Origin: JAKPQE01 sp041397845
Lineage (GTDB): Bacteria; Pseudomonadota; Alphaproteobacteria; Rhizobiales; JAKPQE01
Length of the DNA: 64,000 nucleotides
Assembly: GCA_041397845.1 (NCBI GenBank)
Contig: JAWKVW010000018.1
Span: forward strand, 8,997-72,996
Reading direction: 5' to 3'
Shown: positions 37,546 to 47,232 of the stretch, piece after piece
Position numbering within the stretch: the first letter of the stretch is position 1
Layout: each line of letters begins with the position of its first letter
Notes under the pieces: model-generated
The model's database searches: none
The model's input: the letters and a program-made list of their open reading frames with translations, nothing else
Told to the model about the DNA's origin: nothing
Program-made: the position numbers and the translations under genes

Positions 37546-38035
37546 ATGGCACGCATCGCGCTCTACCCCGGCTCCTTCAGTCGCTGATAACGGCCATCTC
37601 GATGTGCTCGTCAGGCGCTCGATCTCTTTGACCGGGTCGTCGTCGCCATCGGCGTCCATCCCTCAAGAAGCCGCTCTTCGCCTGAGGGCGGGCCGAAATG
37701 ATCGCCGACGGCTCGAGCCGCATCTCCGGTGACGCGAAGGAACGCCGTTGGTTTTTCGACGTTTCCGGTCTCGTCGTGGATCACACGCGCGACGCCAGGG
37801 CAGTTGCCCTGATGCGTGGCCTGCGCGATGCGACGGACTTTGACTACGAAATGAATGGCCAACGCCGGAACGGCACCATGGCGCCGGGCGTGCGCACGCT
37901 GTTCTTTCCCGCGTCCCCGCCGGTCCGCCACGTCTTGCGACGCCGTTCGCTGATCTCGGCGATGGGCGGCGACGTCGCGCAGACAAAATTGCCCGCCAGC
38001 GTCTTGCCCGGCGCCACAGGCGCCGCTTCAGCTGA
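37546..38035 (+). pseudogene. coaD: Phosphopantetheine adenylyltransferase CoaD, broken by several indels
   Basis: ATG 37546 begins MARIALYPGSF, the CoaD start, and the nucleotide-binding NGHLDVLV follows in another frame. Then come LFDRVVVAIGVHPS, VSGLVVDHTRDARAVALMRG, LRDATDFDYE, the product-site block PGVRTLFFPASPPVRHV and an Arg-rich end RRHRRRFS-stop. CoaD makes dephospho-CoA and is essential, so a truly broken copy would be lethal unless another exists. It heads the coaD-ppi-ppi-queA-tgt run typical of Hyphomicrobiales. Confidence 0.82.
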
Positions 38036-38144
38036 TCAGGAATATCTCGCTGCCATGGTTGGCGTTGCGCTGACCGCAACGGTTTCACTGATGGACCGAG
38101 ATTTTTACTTTACGAATGCATATTCCGTTCACCACTTCCACACC

Positions 38145-38730
38145 ATGTTTCGAAGGCAGCCCACGCGAAGCCTCGACCCGTCCAACTCCGACACGGTTCT
38201 TTTCGGTTTCAGAAACGCTCGCCATCTTCGTTTTCGCCATTTTCGCCTTCTGCGCTGGCGTCGCCATTCGGGCCGAGAAGCTCGATCCGGCTGCGCCATC
38301 TTCACCGACCTCAAGGACAGCCGGGTGGTGATCAAGCTGCGCAACGACGTCGCGCCGGTCACGCCGAACGCATGGCTCTCCCGCGAGGGTTCTGCTGACG
38401 GGCTGACCTTCCATCATCGACGACGCAGCAGCCCGAACCGGCGGTCGACCAGCGCACCGGCTCCAGCGGCTCGAGCCACCATCGACCACTCAAGGCCGAA
38501 TATTCCAGCGTGACTTCGGCCGCGGCACGATCGGCATCGCCCGCGAGCCGGGCAACGGCAGCGGCGGTTGCCGTTCTTCATCGCTGGCCGCGCCGTGTTC
38601 GGTAGCCAGTACCATCGTCGGCGGGAGTTGTGGACGGGATGGAGTTCGTCGGTAAGATCAGCGTGGCGAACCGCCCGTGAAGCCGGACGTCATCGTCAAG
38701 ATACAAGGTCGCGGCGGACGTCGCCGATAA
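38145..38730 (+). pseudogene. Periplasmic cyclophilin-type peptidyl-prolyl isomerase, broken by indels
   Basis: An N-terminal hydrophobic span (LAIFVFAIFAFCAGVAIRAE) suggests export. In-order pieces are RVVIKLRNDVAP, LTFH, SSHHDLKAEYSSV, FGRGTIGIAR, CRFFIA, SQYTIVGGVVDGMEFVGKIS and VKPDVIVKIQ, all cyclophilin blocks. Length about 195 residues fits the exported member of the pair of isomerases between coaD and queA. Confidence 0.75.
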
Positions 38731-38749
38731 ATCCGAACAGGAAGAGACC

Positions 38750-39217
38750 TTGGCCGATATCAAGGATCCGGGGAAACACCCTCGTCATGGAAACGACCAA
38801 GAACTGGCATCATCGAACTGCTCCTGGTCTGGCCCGACCGCTGTCGCTCGCATCCAAGCAGCCCGCTGCGAGAACCCGAGCAGCATCGTCTTCGTCGCGT
38901 CATCGACGACTTCGCTGACTGAACCGGCGACCCGACCGGCACCAGCATGCGGCGGTTCGATATCCCGATCCTCAGGCCAGTTCATCCCAAGCACAAACGT
39001 CGCTGCTCGATGGCCCGGTCGATGAACCCGAATTCGGCCAACAGCCAGTTCTTCATCGCTTCCGGCACGCCCGCAAGCGGCCTGGTACCGTCTGGAACCA
39101 GGTCATCGAGACGCATCAGAGAACATCAGGCGCAAGATCAGCCGCCGGCGAGCCCGTCAAGGACCCGGACAAGATGGTCTCGGTCCGCGTCGCGGCCGAC
39201 CGCACCCTGGCAGGTGA
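38750..39217 (+). pseudogene. Cytoplasmic cyclophilin-type peptidyl-prolyl isomerase, broken by indels
   Basis: TTG 38750 follows AGGAAGAG and gives ADIKDPG; LVMETTK follows in another frame. The blocks IIELL, CSMARSMNPNSANSQFFI and VKDPDKMVSVRVAAD mark a cyclophilin of about 155 residues without a signal peptide. It is the second of the paired isomerases upstream of queA and lies 19 bases after the first. Confidence 0.75.
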
Positions 39218-39245
39218 AATCGCCGCTCGCGCGGGCATTTTCTCC

Positions 39246-40306
39246 ATGCGCGTCGACCTGTTCGACTTCAAGCCTGGAAGACCGCATTGCCCTGCGTAAA
39301 AATGAGCGCGACGCGGCCCGGCTCCTTGTCGTGCGCCCGGATGGCGGTGCGCCGCTCATCGACCGGCATTTTCATGAAACAGCGCGAGTTCCTGCTGAGC
39401 CCGGCGACGTCGTCGTGGCCCCAGCGACACCCGCGTCATTCCCGCCGCCTGTTCGGCCGCCCGCGTGATGTCGGCGGGAACGACGCCGCGCATCGGTGAC
39501 GCTGCCTGGCGCGAGAGCCGGCCGTTCCTGGCGCGCCGCCGTCGAAGCCGGCACGCAAGCTCGTCGTCGGCGACGCCATCCAGCACCGATAACGCGCCCT
39601 GCCGCTGCCGCCGCGCTCTCGACCGCGTGGTCGAGAAAGGCGAGGCAGCGAGGTCGTGCTTTCCTTCGAGCATGCCGGGCCCGCCCTCGACGGTAATCGC
39701 CGCCGTCGGCGTCATGCCCGTTTCCTGCCTGCCACATCGCCTCGAAACGCGCCCACCGACGCCCGCGACGCGCCGACTACCGAACCGTCTTTGCCGCGGC
39801 TGATGGCGCCGTCGCCGCTACGACCGCCGGCCTGCACTTCACGCCTGAAATGATCGACGGTCACGAAGAGCGCCGGCATCGGCACCGAATTCGTGACCTG
39901 CATCATCGGTGCCGGCACCTTCCTGCCGGTCAAGGTCGATGGTCGCCGACCATCGCATGCATGCCGGACGGGCTGTCCCGGTCGACGTTGCCGACATCAA
40001 TGCCGCGTACCGCGGCGTCGCCGTCATCGCCATCGGCACCGCCCTGCGCCCTTCTTGAAAGCGCCGCCGGCAGGATGGCATCCTCCGGCCCTTCGCCGGC
40101 GACCATATGTCCATTTCGCCGGATATCGCTTCCGCGTGAGCCTGCTCGTCACGAACTGCACCTGCCGCTCGACGTTGTTCGCTGCTGCTCGTCTCCGCCT
40201 TTTCCGGCCTTGGGGGTGATGAAGGCGGCCTATGCCATGCCGTCTTGAGGCGTTGCGGCCTATTCCTACGGCGACGCCTGCACCTCCCTTTAGGAACGAC
40301 AAATGA
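39246..40306 (+). pseudogene. queA: tRNA preQ1(34) S-adenosylmethionine ribosyltransferase-isomerase QueA, broken by indels
   Basis: ATG 39246 starts MRVDLFDF, followed by EDRIALR, NERDAARLLVVRPDGG, RHFHE, LFGRPRDVGGNDAAHRVTL, TAGLHFTPEMID, VGAGTFLPVKV, RHELHLP and GVMKAAYA. These cover the whole enzyme in order, about 353 residues. QueA makes epoxyqueuosine in tRNA. The stop overlaps the tgt start (ATGA), as in many relatives. Confidence 0.82.
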
Positions 40307-41481
40307 CAGCGAGCCCAGCGAGTTCTCGTTCCGCCTGCTGCGACGGCCAAGGGCGCGTCAGGGCGAAATCCAGACGCCGCTGAAGCCATCATCCGCACGC
40401 CGGCCTTCATGCCGGTCGGCACCGCCGCGACCGTCAAATGCATGTATCTGGGCAGGTGCGAGCTTGGCGCCGACATCGTCCTCGGCAATACCATCACCTG
40501 ATGTACGCCTGGCGCCGGGCGTCGCAGCGCTTGGCGGAGCTGCACCACCGTTCATGAACTGGCCGCACCCGATCTGACTGATTCCGGCGGCTTTCAGGTC
40601 GTAATGCCCTGTCACGCCTGCGCAAGCTCAACGAGAAGGCGTCGCTGAGCCATATCGACGGCTCGAGCCACATGCGACCCGGAGCGTTCTCGAAATCAGA
40701 CGCTGCTCGGCACCGATATCGTCATGCGAGCTCCGACGAGTGCATCTCGCCCTGCCGGCGACCGAGGCGGAAATGGAGCGCCATGCTGCTCTCGGTGCGC
40801 TGGGCCGACGCTCCAGGGTGGCGTTTGGTGCAGCAAGGGGCAGGGCGCTGTTCGGCATCGTGCAGGGCGGTGACAATGAGCGCCTGCGCCTTGCCTCGGC
40901 AGCGGCTCGTCGACATCGGGTTTTCATGGCTATGCCGTCGGCGCGGCCTCGCCGTCGGCGAGCCGCAGGAAACGATGCTTCAGGTGCTGGACTATACCTG
41001 CCCGGCGTACCGAGGACCGGCCGCGCTATCTCATGGGCGTCGGCACCCGACGACATCGTCTCGGCCGTGGCAAGGGGCATCGACATGTTCGACTGCGTCA
41101 TGCCGACCCGCAACGCCCGCCACGGGCTGGCGTTCACCCGGCACGGCAAGGTCAATCTGAAGAATGCCCGTCATGCCGACGACCCGCGCCCGCTCGACGA
41201 GACCAGCAACTGCCCGGCGACGAGCCTTTGTTCCCACGCCTACCTGCATCACCTGATCAAGGCAAACGGGCGCTCGGCGCGATGCTCCTGACGTGGAACA
41301 ACCTTGCCTACTACCAGCACCTCGTGGGCAGCCTCCCGGCAGAGGGCATTCGCCGAAGGCCGGTTCGAGAAACGGTTGCCAGGATCCGCGCCGGCTGGAA
41401 GCCGGCGACATCCCGGCGCGCCTGGGCGATCGTCAGCGCACCGCGGTCTCGGAGAGAACGAGCGCGGCCTCTACCGGATGA
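40303..41481 (+). pseudogene. tgt: tRNA-guanine transglycosylase Tgt, broken by indels
   Basis: ATG 40303 overlaps the queA stop. Visible blocks are EIQTP, FMPVGTAATVKCMYLG, LTDSGGFQV (nucleophile Asp region), SHIDGSSH, RALFGIVQGGDNERLRLASA, ETMLQVLDYTCP, RYLMGVG, DDIVSAVARGIDMFDCVMPT, the zinc region CPATSLCSHAYLHHLIKANG and LTWNNLAYYQHLV. It inserts preQ1 at tRNA position 34, the step before QueA. The exact 3' end is uncertain between about 41430 and 41481. Confidence 0.85.
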
Positions 41482-41581
41482 GAGACCTTGCCGAGCGCGT
41501 CCATCGTGTTCTTGCGCGAGGCGACGTCAGCAGCCATGTCATCAACAGCGCCACGGCGCCGATGATCGTGTCGTCGAACAT
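41433..41581 (-). CDS. Possible small membrane protein, about 49 residues
   Basis: ATG 41581 gives MFDDTIIGAVALLMTWLLTS, a short hydrophobic helix. With one indel it joins RKNTMDALGKVSHPVEAALV and LSETAVR-stop. As written, the first frame stops at 41471 after 36 codons. It is convergent with tgt and overlaps its uncertain end. Unknown family; low confidence because the local sequence is poor. Confidence 0.3.
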
Positions 41582-41791
41582 TGCGAATGATGAAGGACTG
41601 CCTGTAGGTCATCTCGTTTCTCCAGCCTGCCCGTGGTGTCCACGCCTCTCGTTTCTTGCTTTCGTTTGGAAGTGTGTCCGGCAAGCTTTCGGCGCCAAGG
41701 GGAGCAGGGACGCTGCGAAACGGCATCACGAATTCGTGTGGCTTGCGCGGATCGCCGGCAGACGCCGGCGGCGACCTTGGGAGAAGTGGGG

Positions 41792-42404
41792 ATGGTCAAG
41801 GAAACGCTCGCGCCGCGCACCGAAGTGACCGAGATCCGCTCGGTCGAGCGGCATCATCTATGACGGCTGGTCGCGCATCGATCGTGTGACCGCCGACATC
41901 CGCCGCCGTGACGGCTCCCCGCACACGCTCTGCTACGAAATTCGCGACCACGGCTCGGCCCGCGGCCGTGCTTCCCTATGATCCGATGGCCGGCACGGTG
42001 CTGCTCGTCCACGCCAGCTTCGCCTGCCGGTGCATCTGAATGGCGACGACGGCTGGATCCTTGAGGCCTGCGCCGGTCTCGTCTGCCCGACCCGGCCGAC
42101 CCCGAGCCGAAGGCCACCGGTGTTCCGGGAGCCTACGGACCGACACCGCATCACCGACATCGAACCGGTCTCGACCGTTTATTCCTCGCCCGGCTCGATC
42201 ACCGAAAAGTCCATCTCTTCATCGCCCGTATCGCGCGGCACCGCCGACGCATTTCCTCGGCGACGACGACGAGGATATAGGCCATCGGCTCTCCCGCCAG
42301 CGGCCTGGCGAATGGTGGAGGCCGGCGACATCGTCGACCTGAAGACCTTTGCGCTCGTCCACGCCCTTCATCCGCCGGCCGGGCCTGTTCCGGGCTGGCG
42401 TTAA
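41792..42404 (+). pseudogene. NUDIX hydrolase (NudK/ADP-ribose pyrophosphatase type), broken by indels
   Basis: ATG 41792 (MVKETLAPRTEVTEIRSVE) begins a protein of about 204 residues. In-order pieces are YDGWSRIDRVTADIRRRDGS, LCYEIRDHGSA, AVLPYDPMAGTVLLV, LRLPVHLNGDDGWILEACAG, PEATGV, RITDIEPVSTVYSSPGSITE, FIAR and AWRMVEAGDIVDLKT. The NUDIX box itself (expected REAYEETG after the Gly) is scrambled. Closest to the GDP-mannose/ADP-ribose pyrophosphatase group. Confidence 0.72.
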
Positions 42405-42572
42405 CCGTCACGCGCCGCGTCACCAGCAGCGGCGCGTCGCGCCGCATCGGCAGCGAAATTCACAATGAGGCCGCTGCGGAGTTTCTTGCAAAAATGGTAG
42501 AAACAATGCCGATGGAGAAAAACTGAGGGCTTTTGACGGATTCGCAGTCGCGCATCCGTCCGTCATCCTGGA

Positions 42573-44041
42573 ATGTCGGTCCGCGATGATCAACTCAGCT
42601 ACGTTGTAATGGCGAGGCTTGCTTTCGGGCTGATGTTCACAGGCGCAGTCTGCTTCCTGTTTTCGGGATCGTCAATTCCGACGACGCCGTTGTCTACATC
42701 GCGCTTGCCTTGCTGTCCGGAGCCATTCCGCTGCTCGTCGAGATCGGCAAGGGCAGCCGGTTTGACCGTTCCAGTCCCATGGTAGTGCCTCTGCGCATTT
42801 GTTTTTGGAACCAGTGCCCGCTCGTTTTACATGGCGTTCGACAATTCCGATCCGGGTCAATTCCTGAAATTCCAGGGCGACATTTCCAGAAGTCGTGGCA
42901 GCGATGCCCGGCATGTTGCTCAGCGTTTTGGCGATGGGCGTTGCCTACCGGCTCACGACCTACCGGTTGCCGCTGGAGAAAATCTACTTCTTCCAGGGGC
43001 GGGCGCATTCAGACGGGTCAGCGTTATCAACGTCATTGGGCTGACCACAGTGCTTGGCCTCGTCAGCACGGCGATGTTCGCCTCCGTCCACGGCATCGAT
43101 TTCTCCAGGGCCTGCTGGCGCTGTCCTCAAAGAAAGGCGCTGGCCTTCGTCGGTGACGATGGCGAGGTCGTCTATGGTGCCGGCTATCAGCAGTTCCTGG
43201 CCAAGTTCTCGCAGTACGGATTGCTGATCCTCTTCGGCCTTATGGTCGCCGGCCATGTTCGCCGCTCCGTCGCCACTCTACGTCATCCTGGCAGGCTTGT
43301 TCTTCCCTCTCCTCCTTTAACGCCGTTTCTCGCCAGTTCGCGCTCGTCGATCCTCGTCCTCGTGCTCTGCCTGATGATCATCGGCAGCTACTATGTCCGG
43401 GTCGAAACCGCTGCTGATGCTCGACCTGTTCGTTCTGGCCATCGCCTTCATCACGGTGATGGGCAATCTGCGTTCGATAAATCAGACGGGCAGGCCCGTG
43501 GGCAACGCGCTCGAGGCCGTTGTCGGCTCCGGCAATGGTATCGACCTTTACCGCTCGGTTGCCATCATGAAGCGGGTGCCGCAATACCACGACTATCTGC
43601 GCGGCTCGTCCTATCTGAGTCTTGTGACAAGCTTCATCCCGCGCGCGATCTGGGCGGAAAAACCCAATCCAAGCCTTGGCCCCTGGGTGAAGTCCGAGCT
43701 CTTCGGCGAGGATGTCCGCAACAATGGCTGGCCGCCGGGCATGGTCGCCGAGGCCTACATCAATTTCGGCAGTGTCGGCATCGTGCTGTGCATGGCCGCC
43801 TGGGGCTGCGAGTCTGAAGGTGTTCACGCGAGCTTTCGGCTAACATGGCGTCTCGGCGGTCGCCACCATCGTCTATGGCGCATCGGTCTGGCGTCTGGCC
43901 TTCGGCACCCTGGGTCTGAACTTCGCGCAGGGCGTCCTGCAAACCCTGCAGTTCCTCATTCCGGTCGTGCTCTTCCTGCTCCTTGTCGTTGCCTGGCCGA
44001 GCCGCCGCCGCGTTGGCCGCCGGCTGGTCGCGGCTGAATGA
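42573..44041 (+). pseudogene. O-antigen/oligosaccharide repeat-unit polymerase (Wzy-like), broken by indels
   Basis: About 488 residues when joined. Hydrophobic segments alternate in three frames (LAFGLMFTGAVCFLFSG, YIALALLSGAIPLLVEIGKG, SILVLVLCLMIIGSYYV, LDLFVLAIAFITVMGN). The strongest family evidence is SYLSLVTSFIPRAIWAEKP, NPSLGPWVKSELFG and NNGWPPGMVAEAYINFGSVG, the periplasmic loop of the O-antigen polymerase superfamily. It would join polysaccharide repeat units at the inner membrane. The sulfotransferase-like gene follows after 19 bases. Confidence 0.65.
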
Positions 44042-44060
44042 ACTGATCTTCGAACGCGAG

Positions 44061-44799
44061 ATGAACGGACTGGCGATGTCGTCACTGCTCGAACTGAAGC
44101 TGGCTGCCCGCAACAACCCGACACTGTTCGATCTATTCTGGCGCCGGCAGGAGCAACAGCGCTTCAGGCGACGGGTCGTCCGGCGCGGCGACGACGCCGT
44201 CATCGAGGGCTATCCGCGCTCGGCCAATACCTTCGCAACCTATGCATTTCTCGATGCAGCCAGCTTGAAGTACAGAAGGAGGTCGGCAATCCCTTCCATT
44301 CCCGGCGCGAATTCGCTCGCCCGTAACTACGGCATTCGACACTGATCGACCGCTGCGCGATCTGATCCCAGGCGGCACTTCTCGCTGACCTATCGTCCCG
44401 GCATGAGCGCCACACCGAAGGCCACTGCGCGCCCATCGCTGTCGCCCACGCTCTGCGTCGCGCGGCCGCAAGTTTCGTCATCGCCTTGCCGGTGACGAGC
44501 GATTTCGGGCGCAGCCGATAGACCAGGATGAACCGCACGTTTTTCGGAACGAACTTCGTCACTTCCAGTCACACCAGGAAGACGCCGATGCCGTCACGGC
44601 CCGGATCGAGGCCGATCGGCAGGCCCGCGCCAGCGCCGCCGGCGACGCCGAGGCCTCGGCCTTGCGCCAGACGACGCCCTCCGCCGTCAAGGACGAGCGC
44701 AAACGGCAGTTGGCGGCTGAAATTCGGGATCCGTCGCTGGAGACGCTGCGCCGCAAGGCAAAGGCGCAGGAAGACGCGCTGCTCCGTCTCGCAAACTGA
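44061..44799 (+). pseudogene. Sulfotransferase-like protein, broken by indels
   Basis: About 245 residues when joined: LLELKLAARNNPTLFDLFWR, then the PAPS-binding 5' loop VIEGYPRSANTFATYAFLD (family form PRSGNTF), LARNYGI, and a charged C terminus RIEADRQARASAAGDAEA with DPSLETLRRKAKAQEDALL-stop. The PRSANTF motif supports a sulfotransferase fold, but the 3' PAPS loop is not readable. With the polymerase next door it may decorate a surface polysaccharide. Confidence 0.55.
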
Positions 44800-44843
44800 C
44801 GGCGCGACCTGACCGGACGTCTCGTCTCCCGTTCCGGGATGCC

Positions 44844-46031
44844 TCAGTCGGCGGTCCAGCCATAGAGCCAGTCGTAGCGCGACACGAGCTTTTCCGGGGA
44901 AGAGTTGCGCAGCACCAGATTGCGGGCGAGCGCCGCCGGCCCCGACCAGTGATAGACGCGCCCATTCTCCGCCGCTTCCCGGACCACGCGGGTGACGCGC
45001 GGCTTGCGGGCGATTTCATATCGCGCCAGCGCCGCCGGGATGTCGGTTGACGGGTCGGCAAGCTCGCGCGCCAGCACCGCGGCATCCTCGATCGCCATCG
45101 CGCCGCCCTGGGCCAGAAACGGCAGCATGGCATGCGCCGCATCGCCGACGAGCGTGATCGATCGCTCGGTCCAGTCGAAATCGGGATCAACGCCGCAAAG
45201 TGCCCATTTCAGCCAGCGCTCTGGCGTTGCGAGCAGCGCCTGCGCCGGCGCCGCCCAGCGCTCGAAGCGCGTCGCCAGCCAGTTGGCATCGCCCTCCGCG
45301 CTCCAGTCTTCTTCCTGCCAGTCGTCGGCGACGACGGCGACGATGTTGATTTGCCGGCCACCGCTGATCGGGTAGTGCACGAGATGGGCGTCGCGGCCGA
45401 GCCAGAGGCCGGTTGCATCCCGCGACAAACCGGCGGGCAGGGCCTCTGCCGGGATCGTCGCCCGCCAGGCGGTGCGATTCGTATAGACCGGTTCCGGCCC
45501 GCCGATGACCCGCCGCCGCACCCGCGACCAGACGCCATCCGCGCCGATGAGCGCCAGCCCGCGATATTCGATTGGCTCGAAATCGCGGTCCGCCGTCACC
45601 GTCACGCCATTGGCGTGGTTGATCGCATCGATGAACGAAACCCCGAGCTCGACCGAAATATCCGGGTCGCTGCAGGCTGCGTCATGGAGAATGCGCTGGA
45701 TGTCGGCGCGATGGATGACGAGATAGGGCGCGCCATGTCGCCGCTCGATTTCGGCGGCAAGCGGGATCGTTGCCAGCAGGCCGCCATTCGCCGCGCCACG
45801 GATCTCGATCCGCTCGGGACGCACCGCCGCTTCCTCGAGTGCCGGCCCAAGGCCGAGCTCATAGAGCGGCTTCAGCGCGTTCGGCGAAAGCTGGATGCCG
45901 GCGCCGACTTCCGCGAGCTCCCGCGACCGCTCCAGCACCGCGACGCGAAAGCCCCGGCGCGCCAGCATGAGCGCGGCCGAAAGGCCGCCGATGCCGGCTC
46001 CGGCAATGACGATGGTGCGGGTGGTGGCCAC
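44844..46031 (-). CDS. FAD-dependent monooxygenase (salicylate hydroxylase-like)
   Basis: About 395 residues. The FAD Rossmann motif IVIAGAGIGGLSAALMLARR is followed by GAGIQLSPNA, the DG motif LIGADGVWSRVRR and the second FAD motif LVGDAAHAMLPFLAQGGAMA. This places it in the salicylate/6-hydroxynicotinate hydroxylase group; the substrate is not known. GTG 46031 gives VATTRTIVIAGAG and is preferred over an ATG 21 bases upstream. It is intact and marks the right edge of the indel-rich segment. Confidence 0.88.
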   Translation of the reverse strand: MATTRTIVIAGAGIGGLSAALMLARRGFRVAVLERSRELAEVGAGIQLSPNALKPLYELGLGPALEEAAVRPERIEIRGAANGGLLATIPLAAEIERRHGAPYLVIHRADIQRILHDAACSDPDISVELGVSFIDAINHANGVTVTADRDFEPIEYRGLALIGADGVWSRVRRRVIGGPEPVYTNRTAWRATIPAEALPAGLSRDATGLWLGRDAHLVHYPISGGRQINIVAVVADDWQEEDWSAEGDANWLATRFERWAAPAQALLATPERWLKWALCGVDPDFDWTERSITLVGDAAHAMLPFLAQGGAMAIEDAAVLARELADPSTDIPAALARYEIARKPRVTRVVREAAENGRVYHWSGPAALARNLVLRNSSPEKLVSRYDWLYGWTAD

Positions 46032-46073
46032 GCCGGAGAACCCCGATCTCAACGCTGAACGACGTATCCGGGC

Positions 46074-46313
46074 TCAGGCCGCGTCGAGCGCGCAGCCGGC
46101 CGGCACGGTCTCGCCCGCCGAAAGTTTCGCGGCGAAACGATAGCGCGTCGAGCAATACGGGCAGACGATTTCGTCTTCGTCGCCCATGTCGAGGAACACA
46201 TGCGGATGGTCGAACGGCGGCTTGGCACCGACGCACTGGAATTCGCGCACGCCGACCTCGATGGTCTCTACGCCGGCGCTGTTGTGGAAATGGGGAACCG
46301 CATGGCTGGCCAT
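46074..46313 (-). CDS. Small zinc-finger protein (zf-CHCC type)
   Basis: 79 residues. The pattern GVREFQCVGAKPPFDHPHVFLD followed by IVCPYCSTRYRF carries the Cys-x-His-x-Cys-x2-Cys ligands of the NDUFS6-like zinc finger. Alphaproteobacterial homologues can be accessory subunits of respiratory complex I; no nuo genes are nearby, so that role is inferred from the family. Confidence 0.82.
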   Translation of the reverse strand: MASHAVPHFHNSAGVETIEVGVREFQCVGAKPPFDHPHVFLDMGDEDEIVCPYCSTRYRFAAKLSAGETVPAGCALDAA

Positions 46314-46479
46314 ATCCGCCTCGTTCGGTTGTTGCCGCTGTCGTGGCGGACAATAACGGCCTCGCCCGACGATGGGTAGAGGTAATTCGGAGCATAAGCG
46401 ACTGGCGGGACGCGCCGGAAATTCCTATTTTGCACCGCACCCTTGACTTCCGTCCCGTCACAAGCGGTATGCGAGCGAC

Positions 46480-47232
46480 ATGAAGACGTTCCTCTCCGGC
46501 AGTATTGAACTGGCCTATCTCGACGAAGGCTCGGGCGACCCGATCCTGCTCATCCACGGCTTTGCCTCCAATGCCCGGGTGAACTGGGTCGACACCGGCT
46601 GGTTCGAGGTTCTGCTGAAAGCCGGCTTCCGGGTCATCGCCATCGACAATCGTGGCCATGGCGCCAGCCGCAAGCTCTATGAGCCGGCGATGTATCGCTC
46701 GCCGCTGATGGCCGAGGACGCCGCCGCGCTGCTCGATCATCTCGGCATCGAGCGCGCCGACGTCATGGGCTATTCCATGGGCGCGCGGATCTCCGCCTTC
46801 CTCGCGCTCAACCATCCCGACCGCGTCCGCAGCGTCGTCTTCGGCGGCCTCGGCATGGGCATGATCGAGGGTGTCGGTCCGCCGGAGCCGATCGTCCACG
46901 CGCTCGAGGCGCGCCACCTCGATGACGTGACACACCAGACCGGCCGCGCCTTCCGCCGCTTTGCCGAGAACACCGGTGGCGACCTTGCCGCCCTTGCCGC
47001 CTGCATGCGCGCCTCGCGCCAGCGCATCAGCGCCGAGGAAGTCGCCGCCATCCGGGTGCCTGTCCTCGTCGCGGTCGGCACGCGCGACGTCATCGCCGGC
47101 TCGGCCTCGGCGCTCGCCGGTCTCATTCCCGGCGCCGAAGTGCTCGACATCCCGCGCCGTGATCACATGCTCGCGGTCGGCGATCGCTCTTATAAGCAGG
47201 GCGTTCTCGAATTCCTCGAGCGCCGGCCGTGA
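46480..47232 (+). CDS. Alpha/beta hydrolase
   Basis: 250 residues. The oxyanion HG motif is ILLIHGFASNARVNW, the nucleophile elbow GYSMGARIS, an acidic residue follows in AVGTRDVIAG and the catalytic His is in RRDHMLAVGD. The fold is complete. Substrate unknown. Its stop overlaps the GTG start of the next hydrolase by 4 bases, so the two are translationally coupled. Confidence 0.9.
   Translation: MKTFLSGSIELAYLDEGSGDPILLIHGFASNARVNWVDTGWFEVLLKAGFRVIAIDNRGHGASRKLYEPAMYRSPLMAEDAAALLDHLGIERADVMGYSMGARISAFLALNHPDRVRSVVFGGLGMGMIEGVGPPEPIVHALEARHLDDVTHQTGRAFRRFAENTGGDLAALAACMRASRQRISAEEVAAIRVPVLVAVGTRDVIAGSASALAGLIPGAEVLDIPRRDHMLAVGDRSYKQGVLEFLERRP

Noticed and set aside
37546..41481. coaD, isomerases, queA and tgt as true pseudogenes
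   Set aside because: coaD is essential and all protein blocks are retained in order; error in the sequence explains all of them together. The pseudogene label in the feature list only records the broken frames.
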